The notes beneath the pieces are model-generated. The model made no database searches and was not told the origin of the DNA. It worked only from the letters and a program-made list of their open reading frames with translations. Position numbers and translations under genes: made by a program. A DNA stretch of 64,000 nucleotides from Tupaia tana (lineage: Eukaryota; Chordata; Mammalia; Scandentia; Tupaiidae): NCBI GenBank assembly GCA_026018925.1, contig JAKSZU010000004.1, positions 35,483,233 to 35,547,232 on the forward strand, written 5' to 3'. Shown here one piece after another: positions 34,981 to 46,281 of this stretch. Positions within the stretch are counted from its first letter, which is position 1. Each line of letters opens with the position of its first letter.

Positions 34981-35466
34981 AACCACTTTGTGGAATAATT
35001 ACAGTTCTGTCCTTTCCAGCACCATGTATGCTGTTTCCCTCATTGTGAAGTAAGACAAGTGAAGGAAAGGTCAGGGTCACAGGTCTAGCCCCTCTGCAGA
35101 AAAGGTCTATTAACATTACTGTTTTCCACAGTTCAAAAATGTCCCCCCAAACCAGCTTGTATATGTTAGCCCAAAGGGACCAGCCCAAAGAGGAGAGAGA
35201 TGAATGCAAACGAATCATTTGTGCTGGAAAAACAATCTAGGACGTATACTGTTAAGAATAATAGCTTCACTTAACTGAAACATTACGTTTTCTACTCATG
35301 GCTTTTTAAGGGGCAGAAAGAAATGTTTCGTACAAAATTTACAACCTTCTATCTAGTGGGATTTCTTCCTACTACAAGCAGTTTATGCAGAACAGATGCC
35401 TGAGGAGCGGTGCCTGCGTGCACCTGTGGATTTGGTGCTTCTAGTTCATTCTCTTCACCCCTCCAG

Positions 35467-35593
35467 TTCTTGCAGACAACCTGAAATCCAACCCTGGAAT
35501 TAAGTGGCAGTATTTCAGTTCAGAAGAAGGAATTTTCACTGTTTTCCCAGCACACAAGTTCCGGTGTAAGGGCAGCTATGAGCATCGCAGTAG
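35467..35593 (+). CDS. CACHD1: CACHD1 exon b (VWA_N region)
   Basis: Acceptor tcacccctccag, donor gtatgt. The first two bases complete the Val codon begun in exon a. Then 41 residues follow (LADNLKSNPGIKWQYF... to ...KGSYEHRS) and two bases of an Arg codon. The GIKWQYFSSEEGIFTVFPA stretch corresponds to the part of alpha2delta proteins just before the VWFA domain. Skipping this 127-base exon would shift the frame. Confidence 0.96.
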
Positions 35594-37274
35594 GTATGTT
35601 CACTTTCTTGCTAACATTGTTCATTGTTGCTTAAAAGTAATCCATTTTATGTGAAGTACAGACTCCTCACTTCCACACACAGCTGTGCCTGTAAGCTGTG
35701 GATTCAGACACTTGTTCTTGTTCTGAAATGATGTCACCATTTAATAAATGTGGCTGTGGAAATGCCAGGGAGGGCAAGTGGTAAAGCTCAGAGCTGTAGG
35801 TATTTACTAATGAAATTACATTGCTCAAAACCCCAGGAGTATTTTGAGCCTCGGACATCTTTGTTGAAACATACATGGTGGTAAGTGTTCCAAAGTACAG
35901 CCCTGGAACCTACCTCTGCAGCCTATCTCAGAGTAAGGTTGTGATTCTCAACTTCCTTTGCTATGATAATACGTTTGCCCATCTTGAAATTTACATGCAA
36001 ATTTCTACTGGAAGTTTTAAGGTTGTCCAGAAAGCATTGGATCAAACATCACTAACAGCCTGTTATTCTCACAGAAACACCTTGAGATTGTACCACATAG
36101 CCAGGAGGGTAGTAATGGTGAGATAATTTGTATGACAAGCCTCATCAATTTACAGAACCCTCTAGGCAAAGATACTTTCCTTTTGAATCCTGACAGTTTC
36201 CCTTTCGCAGTGTCAGATGTTTGATGCCAGAACATCTGGAGCTAATGCAAGGTGCCCACTTCTTATGCCATTGTCTGGAGTCTAAATAAACAATCACTTC
36301 AGCTTTCCTTCATCTTTAAATTATATCTAGGATTTTTCCCTGAGGAAAATACTTCTTCTTAAGAAGTACATGTGTGATTTCTTCTACTCCCTCCCTAGAC
36401 GAGCTGGTGCAGACTTAGAGTCTTGGAGACTGGACCACAAGTCTTGGCTTCTACTCTGGTTCAACTCAGGAGAGCAAAGGCCACATGACCTTTTATTCTC
36501 ATTTGTTTTGAAGATCATTAGATGCCATGCTGCTTTTGATGAAGCACCGGTGGAGAATATATCGAAAGGGAAAGCAGGACCTTGCCACAAGTCAGCATTC
36601 ACCTACACCATGCAACTTGGAAGGCTTTCATGTGTCTTTACCTTAAGTCTAACTTAGAGTAACCCTCAAGTCTCTCATCAGTATCTGTTCCCATCTCTTT
36701 GCTTGTCCTAACCACTTTCTCCTGATGCCTTTACAAGTTCTCTTCAGCCATGGAAGCATGCAGTGGGTCTCAGAGGATAGCCACACAGGAAAGGAACTGG
36801 TGGGTACCGGCCATGTGATGAGGCCCACCTCCCGGTTCATCTATTTAATCTCACTATGTATTATCCCACTAAAGCAGCTCTTAATGACTTAGTGTGGCAA
36901 TGCTAACACACACCCAGCTTTTCCTTTATGTGCCTTAAGATGGAACAAAGGAAGTGTGTCATGTTTAAAGAAAATCCTCTCCCTTGCTTGGAGGACTGAA
37001 AAGCTAAATGTTCACCTCATTGTGAGAGTTGGAATGGTCAAGTTTTCCTTCTCTGCTGCCTGTTTAATTTCCATAGCCACCTCTTCTGGATTCTTGTTTT
37101 CCTGTTTCTCAGTCGGCTCAGTGGTTTGGACTAGGGAAAATAGAGTGGGACTTTAGTGTTAATGCAGGACTTTGGGCTCGAGAATAATTAGTGTAAACTT
37201 GGCCAGATCTGGAGCTTTTCGGTACACTGCCTACATTTCTTAATTTGGGCCCAGGCTTTTTGACTCAACTAGCC

Positions 37275-37605
37275 TCTAACATTTCACAGAAAAATCAAGT
37301 GTTTTAGGGGTGTCAATAAAGGAGAGAATTCCCTGGAGGCTGATTTGCTTTCTTAAACTCCCCCTAATTTGTTCCAGCTTAAAAACTGTGAATAGAGACC
37401 TCATTAAACCTCTTCTCACAGACCTTCCTGCACTGCACATGAGCAAAAGCCTGCTTTGATAGGAGGCATTTCTCTTTTGTGGCTCTCCTCCACCCACACC
37501 CCCCTTTTTCTTAATGTTGGCAAACAAAAACCTGGCAAGAAGAGTGTCTATCGCAGGCTTGGACTAATTTTGATGGCATGGTTTTAAACGCTCAGATAAG
37601 GGGCC
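37275..37605 (-). repeat. Ancient repeat, partner of the copy at 42820
   Basis: It shares about 250 bp with 42820-43106 plus 43741-43790: ttccagcttaaaaactgtga, agacctcattaaacctctt, cagaccttcctgcactgcac and cttaatgttggcaaacaaaa. Minus-strand translations of both contain CSAGRS, then RGLMRSLFTV and KLE. I cannot name the family. A decayed DNA transposon is likely because the other copy starts with a hAT-like cagtgttgccagat. Confidence 0.65.
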
Positions 37606-37850
37606 TTTTGGCGGCTGACCTGTGTGCATTGTTTCAGTACAGAAAGCAAAGGAACTTCCTAGCAGGAGCCTTTCTATGGGAAGAGGGAAAACCTAACCTG
37701 CTATTTAAAGCTGCCCAACACAGCCGGTTATAAAGCTCTAATGCATACATCTGCAAAAGAGGATCCGGCCCTGGCAAATGGGCCTTTTCTCCCACTTGGC
37801 CAGTCGCTGCGGCCCGAAAGGCACCCAGTTCTATTTCCTACAGCAGAATG
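37605..37850 (+). promoter_or_regulatory. Possible intronic regulatory element
   Basis: This non-repetitive stretch holds several motif-like strings: cagataagg (GATA-like) near 37593, ctatttaaagct near 37700 and ccggttataaa near 37723. It stands out from its AT-rich, repeat-laden surroundings. The call rests on composition and motifs only and is weak. Confidence 0.2.
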
Positions 37851-37927
37851 AGTAACGGTAGGCAGTGTCTCCCTGGAAAGGGGAGGGAGTGGACTTTCTC
37901 AAGTGTGCTAGAAAAGCCAAATTCCCA

Positions 37928-38186
37928 GGACCAGCAGATGGCATGGTAGCTATGTTGCTGGACTCCCATGTAGCTGACTGAGGTTCGGGTCCTGGGCGTG
38001 GTGGCTTAAACTCATGCCAGGCATGTGTGTGTACATGCCCAAGATCCTGAGAGGAGAATGGAGGAGAAGGGATTGCAGTATGGCCATCCCCCCTGAGGGG
38101 TGATTTCTCGCTTTCTGTCTCTCTGTCTCTCTCTGCCTTTCTGGCGAGCGCACGAGCCCTATAGCAAAAACCTCTCCAAGAAAAGA
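37928..38186 (+). mobile_element. Type A SINE with 17-bp TSD
   Basis: Head, body and tail are complete. The perfect TSD gaaaagccaaattccca is at 37911-37927 and 38187-38203. It ends about 280 bp before exon c. Confidence 0.94.
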
Positions 38187-38483
38187 GAAAAGCCAAATTC
38201 CCAAAGGCTTTGTTTTTTCAAAAATGTCTCCTGGTTGCTTCATTCTTTAGGAGGCCTAAATTACAGATCCCTGTTCTGCAGACTCATGTTGTTGTTCTGA
38301 GGTGGTATTTTCTACACCCCATTATGATTTCTCCTTTCATGGTCACCCCCCGCTCCCCGTGCTGACCCTGGAAGAGCGCACAGACACCAACATGCTCACA
38401 GATCTGTAGTGTTCACAGCTGTGTTAAGTTGAGACCTTTTACCTGATCCAGGACTGACCCCAGAGAGCTTCTCCTCCCTCTAG

Positions 38484-38628
38484 ACCCATCTACGTCTCTA
38501 CAGTTCGGCCGCAGTCAAAGCACATAGTAGTGATTCTGGACCACGGGGCTTCGGTCACCGACACCCAGCTTCAGATCGCCAAGGATGCTGCCCAGGTCAT
38601 CCTCAGCGCCATTGACGAGCACGATAAG
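38484..38628 (+). CDS. CACHD1: CACHD1 exon c (start of VWFA domain, MIDAS motif)
   Basis: Acceptor ctcctccctctag, donor gtgacc. One base completes Arg, then 48 residues follow (PIYVSTVRPQ... to ...ILSAIDEHDK). The first beta strand HIVVILD leads into DHGAS at 38539-38553. This sits where alpha2delta proteins carry the metal-ion-dependent adhesion site DxSxS, so CACHD1 has the variant DxGxS, known for this protein. The helix TQLQIAKDAAQVILSAI follows, as in VWFA folds. The exon ends in phase 0. Metal binding is inferred from the family. Confidence 0.96.
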
Positions 38629-40272
38629 GTGACCATTGTACTGGGGTCCTCTATGGCACAGGGTCTTATTTGCATGCCTTTTTAAAATTACGAGTTGAAT
38701 ATCCTTTATCTGAAATGCTTGGGACCAGAGTGTTAGGAATTTCAGATTTTGCCATATTTGCATTTATATATTATTATGAGGAATGGGACCCAAGTCTAAA
38801 CACAAAACTCATTTGCATTTCACATTCACCTTATAGATGGAGCCTGACGATCGTTTTGTACAATATTTTTGTATCACAGTCTCTTGAGGTTAGATGTAGA
38901 ATTCTCTACTTGAAGCCTCCTGTTGGGCTCAAAAAGTTGTAGATTTTGGTGCATTTCAGATTTTGGATTTTCAGATTAGGGATGTTCAATCTGTATTTTA
39001 TTTTCTTGAGATCTATGTGTTCTTAATCCATTTTTAAATGACTTTGGGGAAAAGAGTGGTTTAACTTTCATTCTCATATTTAAGGATCCAGCCACCAATT
39101 CAAAAATTCTCTTATAACTACCACCACCAAACTGAGCCTTGCCTTTCTTACATTTTTCTCTTTCTTTTCCCCTCTTCCTCTTTTCCCTTTTCTTCTGAGA
39201 GAGAGAAAGAGGGAGCAGTTGTGTGCCCAGAACGAGGGAGAGGGGAAAAGATCAGCATCTTTGACAGGTTCCCACCACCATGGTCCTCCATCCCAGCCTC
39301 CCTGCCAGTCAGAACTACTGGTGTGCAGACTCCATGTGGCCCAGCCTCCTGCACTGCCTACACCACTGACTGGGCCTGAGACTTCCAGTTCCTTTGTGAA
39401 TCCTGGTCCAATTTCTAGTCAGCCGGGACTTTCACACCTGAAGTTAGACTGAGGCGGAGCAGGGGCCTGGGTTGGATGCTGGCAGCTGAACTTTATTTCA
39501 AGATCGAGGAGGAGAGAGGAAGAAGGGAAAGCTGCCAGAGGTTTATACATCTCCAGGCGATAGGTACAACTAACGGCACTCTTGCTTGTAGACATTTTCT
39601 GCTTCATCATTTTGACTTTTCCAGTTCAAGCGTCTCGTTTACTAACCCAGTTGCTTAGAACACACCTTGTGCCTCTACTGTCACCTCCACTTCTTTGAAA
39701 ACCAAGATGGTTCATTATCGCCAAGATATTTTTCTGCGTGAAATGTATTTTTCATTTTTTTTAAGTTCGACCTGAACACTGTACTGCTATTTTATCTTGT
39801 AATAAAAACCAAATGCAAGCGTTTCCTCCATTACCCATCCTTGCTAGTCCTTTTCAAATCCGATAGATTGTTGCCTCTGTGTATTTATTTTTAAAAGCTC
39901 AGAAACTGCCATCAGCATTCTCACTAGGGCTCTTACTTGACATTAAAAACAAAACAAGGGCCAGCCCATGGTGTAGTGATTAAGGTGACTGGGTCCCACA
40001 TGGCCAACCTCATGGTTCGAACTTCAGACCCAATAGGGTCTGAAAAATCCACCAGGAATGTGGGGGTGCATGTCCAAAATCTTGAAAGGAGAGAGAGAGA
40101 GATGGACAAAAGGGATTGCAGCATGACCATTACCCACAGGGAGTTCTTTTTCTCTCTCTCTCTTTCTCTTTCTCTCTCTGTCCCTCTGGCAAAATTCAAA
40201 AACAAAAGAAAACAACCTTTTAACTGGTAGGATAACAAGTTGTTTTTGTGTTTTTTTTTCTTCTTCCTCCAG
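38629..40272 (+). other. CACHD1: CACHD1 intron c-d (1.6 kb)
   Basis: It runs from gtgacc to tcttcttcctccag. Apart from an older SINE at 39957-40212, I recognise nothing in it. A GA-rich tract lies at 39197-39250. Confidence 0.9.
39957..40212 (+). mobile_element. Older type A-like SINE just before exon d
   Basis: The head ggccagcccatggtgtagtg, the B-box-like ggttcgaacttc, the A body and an A-rich tail are present. It ends about 60 bp before exon d, so its CT-rich body adjoins the polypyrimidine tract of the acceptor. Confidence 0.82.
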
Positions 40273-40489
40273 ATTTCTGTGCTAACTGTGGCTGACACCG
40301 TCAGGACTTGCTCACTAGACCAGTGCTATAAGACCTTCCTCTCTCCAGCCACCAGTGAGACCAAAAGGAAAATGTCCACCTTCGTTAGCAGCATCAAGTC
40401 TTCAGATAGTACAACTCAGCACGCAGTGGGATTTCAAAAGGCCTTTCAGCTGATTCGAAGCACCAACAATAACACAAAGTTCCAAGCAA
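40273..40489 (+). CDS. CACHD1: CACHD1 exon d (VWFA domain core)
   Basis: Acceptor tttttcttcttcctccag, donor gtaggt. It starts in phase 0 and encodes 72 residues (ISVLTVADTVRTC... to ...NNNTKFQA) plus one base of Asn. It carries the beta strand ISVLTVADT and the amphipathic helix around HAVGFQKAFQLI of the VWFA fold. The in-frame reading past the donor soon meets a stop, which supports the boundary. Confidence 0.96.
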
Positions 40490-41249
40490 GTAGGTGGTTC
40501 TGCCAGAGGACTTATAAACACACTAGATAAAGATGGCAAAAGGAATAGATTGCCAATTGCTCACACACCTGTGTTTAAAGAATTTTTTAAAATGGATTTG
40601 GATAAAATTTTCACATGTTGTCTCCATGGTCAACCAACACTAAGATCTTACTCATTTTCTCATCTTTTTCAGTCAGAGGTGGTCAGTCCGTGATTTCTTG
40701 ACTCTCCAAGCCTCCTCCTCCTGCTGCTTTATTGAGAACATATCCCTATTTATTTCCCAAGGGGATGACCACATCCTTTTTAATGCTAATTGTCAGTTTT
40801 GCCTCCTCTGTGACTTCGAGTGGATGTCTGCCTGTGCGCTTATACACAGGAAGGGGGCAGCATGCATTCTTGCCTTGATCCTCCCTTCTTCTAACCAGCT
40901 GTCATTTAGATGAGCACGGCCCTTCAAATGTACAAAGGCACTCTAATTTAATTTTCATGTATTAAAGAAAATCTGGAATTAGGATGCATGCTAAAGTAAA
41001 GCAAAGGATATTTGAAATGGGACTTGTGCTTTGAAATTACTGAAAGGAATCTATTTCATTTTCCCTTTTATATTCGAAAATCTGTTTGTAGTTTTTTTTT
41101 CTGAAAACATTAATGTAGCCTATTGAGATAAATTTAAAGAATACATTTGCAAGCTCTTCTCTGTGTCTGCATTTAAACTAAGACAGCATTGATAAGCTCA
41201 AAGCATAGTGCCTGGCACATAACGGGCCATCAAAATAAGAATGCTACTA

Positions 41250-41700
41250 TAATAAAGGGCATGTTCATTTTATGTAACCGGTTACCACAGACTTAACAGC
41301 TTAAAACAACACGCTTTTTTTAATCTCACAGTTTCTGTGGGTTAGGAGTCTGGTATAGTTTAGCCAGGTCCTTTGTTGGGGTCTCAATGCTGCAGTCGAC
41401 ATGTCAGCCAGGCCATGGTCTCATTTGAGACTCGGGGCCCTCTTCTGAGCGCCTCTGTTTGTTAGCAGAATTCGTTTCCTTGAAACTGTAAAACTCATGC
41501 CAGTTGCTTCTTCAAAACCAGTAGGGAAGCATCTCTTTTGTTTTAAGTCCCTGCTTTCGGGGAAGGTTTGGACCCTCTTTTGAAAGAGGGACTCATCTGG
41601 TTAGCTCAGACTCACTCTCCGTTTGGATTTAATTAGATCACTCCCCCTTGTGATGGACTCAAAGTCAACTTGTTAGGGACCTTAATTATAGCTGAAAATT
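41250..41700 (-). mobile_element. MaLR-type LTR relic (MLT1-like), reverse
   Basis: Blocks gttaccacagacttaacagc, ttaaaacaacacgc, tcacagtttctgtgggttagg and gtctcaatgctgcagtcgac are those of an MLT1-type LTR read in reverse. Only non-coding LTR sequence is seen. Confidence 0.65.
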
Positions 41701-41708
41701 CATTCATT

Positions 41709-41953
41709 TGGGGGCCAGCCCCATGGTCATGTAGTTAAGGGAGTTGGATGCCACATGGTTGATTGTGGTTCAAATCTCATCCTTGGTGGCTTGAAAAATA
41801 TACTGGGCACATGTCCATGCCTACCCAAAATCCTGATAGAATGGAGAAATGGAGAAGAGATTGCAGCCAGATTGCCCTGTTGATGGTGCGTTCTCTCTCT
41901 ATCTCTCTCTCTCTAGTGAGTGCATGTGCCCTACGTCAGTTAAATAAATAAAT
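41709..41953 (+). mobile_element. Older type A-like SINE
   Basis: The head gggccagccccatggtcatg, the body with aatcctgatagaatgg, the CT tract and an AAATAA tail are present. No clear TSD. Confidence 0.8.
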
Positions 41954-42330
41954 GAGTTCTAGTTCAAAGAAAAGTTAATCCATGTTTGCCAAATAAGTAA
42001 CCGTATTCTCTTTTGTTGGTTAGAATCAAGTTATAAGTTATGCCCATGCTCAAGAGAAAAGGATCACACAGGGTATGGGTCATCTGGATCATCCTAGAAT
42101 TTTGCCTATCAGCATTGGCAAATTCCATCAATCTACGGGCCAATGATGCCGTATGATTGAGTATAAAGTCACGCATGGTTCAATAAGGCCAGTGGACAAG
42201 GCCAACCTCCCAAGTGTGCAAGTCAGATTGGCTAATTTGTCAAAGCCATTTTACCTGTCAGTGTTTGTCACTAGAATTGTTATTTGTATTTAATACATTA
42301 ATTATCAGACTATCATTAAAAGCTTACGTC

Positions 42331-42593
42331 CAGGGCCATCCCATGGCATGGTGGTTAAGGTGGCTGGATCCCAGATGGCCAACTACACAGTTCAAGTCTG
42401 GGACTCAGTGACTTGAGAAGCATACCAGGCATGTGTATATGTATGCCCCAAATCCCGAAAGGTGAGAGAAGAGGAGAAGGGATTGTGGTATGCCCATTCT
42501 CCATGGTGGGGAGGGGTGCTTTCTTACTTTCTCTCTTTTCCTTCTTTGTGGGTACATGTGCCCTCAGACAAATTTAAATACAAACAAACAAGA
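42331..42593 (+). mobile_element. Older type A-like SINE
   Basis: The head agggccatcccatggcatgg and body (gaggagaagggattgtgg) are followed by an acaaacaaacaa tail. Confidence 0.8.
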
Positions 42594-42819
42594 GTTTAAG
42601 TCCAATTTGATTATTATACTGTCCTATAATGAAGGGCATTGTTAAAGTAGCAGTTGGAATATCACATACCTATCACGGCCAGGCAGTGACTGTCATTAAA
42701 CAAGTCCTGGATAAGGTAATGAGGATGAGTTGGAGAACATGAGACAGTAGAGAGCACTGTTCCATCCAGAAGGTACCCATTCAACTGGTTAGTTTACTGT
42801 AACCATGCCGGAATGCCTG

Positions 42820-43790
42820 CCCAGTGTTGCCAGATCTTCTGTTTCAAAAGAAGCCAAAAATCTGGATTTTTTTTCATGTAAAAGCCCTCGATTTTCCAAT
42901 GTTGACATTAGTTCCAGCTTTAAAACTGTGAATAAAGACCTCATTAATCCTCTTCCCATAGACCTTCCTGCACTGCATGTTAACAGAAGGCTAGTTTGAT
43001 GGGCGGTAGTTCTCCTCAGGGTGTTTTCTGTGTGCATATTTGTTTCTGTTTTCTTAATGTTGGCAAGCAAAACATGGCAGTATGATTGATCATCAGAGAC
43101 TTGGACCTTTTTTTTTTCCCTTTTATCTACATGTATTGTATGCTGAATTTATTTATTCCTGTGCCATAAGTTTTCATCCCTTCAGTTTTTTCTGGACGAG
43201 GCTGTCCTTTTCTTCTGTGCAACCTCCTCTTCTGGTCTAGGAACAATTGGCTTCTCTGCAGTAAGGATCATCTTGATGTGGCAGGGGGAGCTCATATGGG
43301 GGTTAATCCGCCCATGAGCTCTGTAAATACAATCACACACCTCGTTCATCTTTTCATTCTGTTCAATGACCGGATAATCTACATCAACCCCCTTAAGTTC
43401 AGCATTACCCTCTGCGTTTGTAAGCATGTGCCGCAAAAATTCAGCAGTCTTTTTGAGCCACCAACCCTGGTCCAGCCCCACTGTGTGTCCACGGCACATC
43501 AACCAACTCTACCATTGTAGTGATGGAAAGATGCACAGTGCTTCTGTAAAGTGCCATCTTTCAGATACTCGGTGGCCTTTTGGATATACATTCTCTTGAT
43601 GGCCTGGGCAGTTTTACGGTGTGAAAGATTTGAATCTTGATTTGCATGAGTTTATGGGATTCTGTGGGTCAAGTGAATAACAAGCCATTTTCAAAGATCT
43701 CCTGGGATCGCCGACCACTTTTGAGAAGAGCGACTTGGACAAATTTTGATGCACAGGTTTCTAATTGCTCAGAAGAGTCTCTGTTAAGCC
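42820..43790 (-). repeat. Ancient repeat split by the RPL17 pseudogene
   Basis: It begins cagtgttgccagatc and continues to 43106, and resumes at 43741 with aaattttgatgcacagg, matching gactaattttgatggcatgg in the partner at 37275. The insertion of the pseudogene at the same point confirms that the two are copies of one repeat. Confidence 0.65.
43107..43731 (-). pseudogene. RPL17: Processed pseudogene of ribosomal protein L17
   Basis: A minus-strand, intron-free copy of RPL17 (uL22, a large-subunit protein lining the exit tunnel). From right to left it reads the 5' UTR, an ATG near 43687, YSLDP, the tail half with [17 protein letters not shown] and [21 protein letters not shown], and then the 3' UTR and poly-A (poly-T at 43108-43119). 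The TSD gacttggac is at 43098-43106 and 43732-43740. Small deletions near 43620-43640 and 43500 break the frame, and the C-terminal Lys-rich tail is altered. The longest remaining frame is 43182-43502. It is non-functional. Confidence 0.93.
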
Positions 43791-43795
43791 AAGTA

Positions 43796-43906
43796 AGATA
43801 CTTCTTTCCTCTTTTCTTTTCTTTTCTTCTTTTCTTTTCTTTTCTTTTCTTTTCTTTTCTTTTCTTTTCTTTTCTTTTCTTTTCTCCTTTTCTCTTCTTT
43901 CTTTTA
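43796..43906 (+). repeat. (TTTTC)n microsatellite
   Basis: A long tract of ttttc units with a few interruptions. It lies just after the split ancient repeat. Confidence 0.93.
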
Positions 43907-44074
43907 TTTTATTTCCAAGTAAGATATTTTTAAGGTCTAGCTTCTCAGCCTTTAGTTTACAACTTCTAGTTCCGAGAAAAAAGAACCCTAGTTATTTTGC
44001 ATAAAGAAATGCTTTAGGAATCAGTATGTCCCGTTTATTAAGGAAAGGCTACAGCTACTCCCAAGCAAGATAGC

Positions 44075-44335
44075 CTAGTGGTCAAGTGTATGAGTTTTGG
44101 ATTTCAACCAATGGCCTACCCTGAATTTTTCTAGCCTCGTGAACTATTACTTAAATTATATGATTTCTCCAGGCCTAATTTCCTCATCTGAAAACTAGGG
44201 TGACAATAAGATCCAGGATTCCATCATAAATATTTAATAAATATGATCTGCAGTTAAGATCCAGGATTTCCTAAGTATTCAATAAGTACTATCTGCAGTT
44301 AAGTATTCAGTAGATACTACCTATGGTTATTGTGA
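44075..44335 (+). repeat. MIR element with repeated 3' end
   Basis: Blocks agcctagtggtcaagtgtatg, ctcatctgaaaactagggtga are in MIR order. The end (tatttaataaatatgatctgcagtt) is repeated in degenerate form near 44270-44300 and 44300-44330. Confidence 0.65.
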
Positions 44336-44753
44336 CATTCAGTTTCCTATACAACTTCTACTCCAGTGATACTAGGCCAAACACCCTGCATGGCCTAAAT
44401 TGGCCCCAAGCCCAAAGTTGACCAAGGACCACTAGCATAGCAAGAGGTCTGTATATTCCTTTTAGGAGTTCACACTGCATATCGCTTCTACTATTTCCTT
44501 GGCAATTATTTAGCATCTATGGCATGTCTTGCAATGTTTTAGCTATCCTGAGGCAAGGTTATTCAAATAAGTGAGACCTACTGCTTAGGATTATTGTAAG
44601 GATTATCTGCATATGAAAGTAAAAGTCTGTTCCACATTAAACATATCAATAGAAGATACATGTCATAAATCATTGTAGCTTTGCATTCATTTCCTTTGTA
44701 CCAACAAGAACATCTAAAACTTTAATACAGGCTCTTTTTTAGTCCATGATGGA

Positions 44754-44861
44754 TTTATAACTGATACCATTAACATTTTCAAGTTGTTTGTTCCAAGTTT
44801 GTTTTGTTTATAACTGATACCATTAACACTTGGGTTGTTTGTTCTTCTGGGTTTGTTTTGG
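44754..44861 (+). repeat. Tandem duplication, about 53 bp unit
   Basis: tttataactgataccattaa starts at 44754 and again at 44807, each followed by a gttgtttgttc and a tttgttttg block. The second copy differs in the middle. Confidence 0.85.
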
Positions 44862-45086
44862 GAGTGCTTAGTTGGAGGATCATTTGCTAGCAGAAAAAGG
44901 ATGATGATTAGAAATGGGGATCTACTGGCATGAGGAGAGCCCAAATTTAAGTTACTCTTCTTTCCTTGACCCCAAGACATGCAGGTGATTTAAAGAAAGA
45001 CTCCCCGAATGGAGTCTGTTGGATTTTCTTCTCGTTGCATGCTACACCTTTGCTCTGCCTACAAGTCCTTAAGATTACTCATCTCT

Positions 45087-45350
45087 CTCTCTTTTTGTTT
45101 TTCAGAGAGTTTTTTGTTTGTTTGTTTTTCGTTTTGTTTTGTTCGCTATAGGGCATGTGTGCTCTCCAGAGAGACAGAAAGCTAGAAATCACCTCTCATG
45201 GGGGATGGCCATACCACGGTCCGTTCTCCTCCATTCTCTTCTCGGGATCTTGGGCACACATACACACACCCACCCCAGGTCCAGAACTTGAACCTCGGTC
45301 AACTACATAGGAGTCCAGTGAGGTAATTATTATGCCATTTGCTAGTTCGA
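45087..45350 (-). mobile_element. Type A SINE
   Basis: A TTTG tail, the reverse body and the head ending tttgctagttcga are present. A weak TSD, (a)(t/c)tact(c/a)atct, flanks it. Confidence 0.83.
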
Positions 45351-45400
45351 ACTACTAATCTTTAACATCACTAATGACAAGATTTAATTCTTCTAACTGA

Positions 45401-45713
45401 AGCTAGCCGGTAGCATGGTGATTGGGGCACTGGATCCCACATGACCAATTCCATGCTTCAAGTCCCAGACCCAATGACTTAAAAATCACACTGGGCATGT
45501 GTGACTGCATACCCAAAATCCTGAGAGGAGAATGGAGAAGGGATTGCAGTGTGGCCATCCTCCATGGGGGATTATTTCTCTTTCCATACCTGTGTCTCTC
45601 TGTGTCTCTCCCTGGTGAACGTACATGCCCTATAGCAAATTCCCTTTCTGTGTATATGTGTGTGTCTCTGTGGAAAATGTGCATGCCCTGTGGCAAAACA
45701 AAACAAAACAAAA
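45401..45713 (+). mobile_element. Older type A SINE with duplicated 3' end
   Basis: After the normal end at gccctatagcaaattccc (about 45650) a second gtgcatgccctgtggcaaaa end with an AAAAC tail follows, so the last segment is doubled. The TSD (a/-)(t/c)tc(t/c)tctaactg is at 45387-45400 and 45714-45727. Confidence 0.83.
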
Positions 45714-45981
45714 ACTCCTCTAACTGGGTGACTAAGGAGGGAATATTCTGATGAGTGGAAAAATAAGTCCAACTAATTTACATAGATCTGATAACTAAGA
45801 AAGTAACATAACTCAATTTTGCTTGAGGATAAGATGGGAATGGAGTCAGATGCTGGATGCTGGATAGAGACAGTGAAACTAGTTGAAGAGCATATATCTT
45901 ATTGTTGGGGTGGGAGGAAAATGTGCATGGCTACAACAGAGCTGAGGGCTGCAGGCCTTCTAGCCTCTAAACATAGTCCTG

Positions 45982-46093
45982 TGCCCTGAAACCAGCTCAT
46001 AGTGACAGTGTATTTTATCCAGAATCATATGGCTAATTGCCCTAAAGCCAGCTCATAGTGACAGTATATTTTGTCCAGAATCATATGACTAAT
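45982..46093 (+). repeat. Tandem duplication of a 56-bp unit
   Basis: Two adjacent copies (45982-46037, 46038-46093) both begin tgccct(g/a)aa and contain ccagctcatagtgacagt and ccagaatcatatg. They differ at only a few bases, so the duplication is fairly recent. Confidence 0.92.
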
Positions 46094-46281
46094 TGTTCAA
46101 GCATCAAAGTTGGCTTTAAGGCTTGCCTATTTATCTGTTAAGTGTCAGCAGTAAACAAGAGAAACTGAATGGATTCATCTCTTCCAGTCAAGTTTAATTA
46201 AACTCAACTTATTTGTCTATAACATTGATACAACATAAATTAACTATTCAATTCTTCACAATAAAGAATATTGAAAGTCTT

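Larger units (their letters stand above)
35594..38483 (+). other. CACHD1: CACHD1 intron b-c (2.9 kb)
   Basis: It contains one ancient repeat (37275-37605) and one type A SINE (37928-38186). The rest, 35594-37270 and 38210-38480, shows no repeat or gene I recognise. 37605-37850 is a compositionally different, G+C-richer stretch noted as a regulatory candidate. Confidence 0.9.

Noticed and set aside
36017..36657. Several overlapping frames of 70-95 codons in intron b-c
   Set aside because: They overlap on both strands, have no recognisable domain, and are within the length expected by chance.
43796..43906. TTTTC tract as a CRISPR-like or regulatory repeat array
   Set aside because: It is a plain pentanucleotide microsatellite without spacers.
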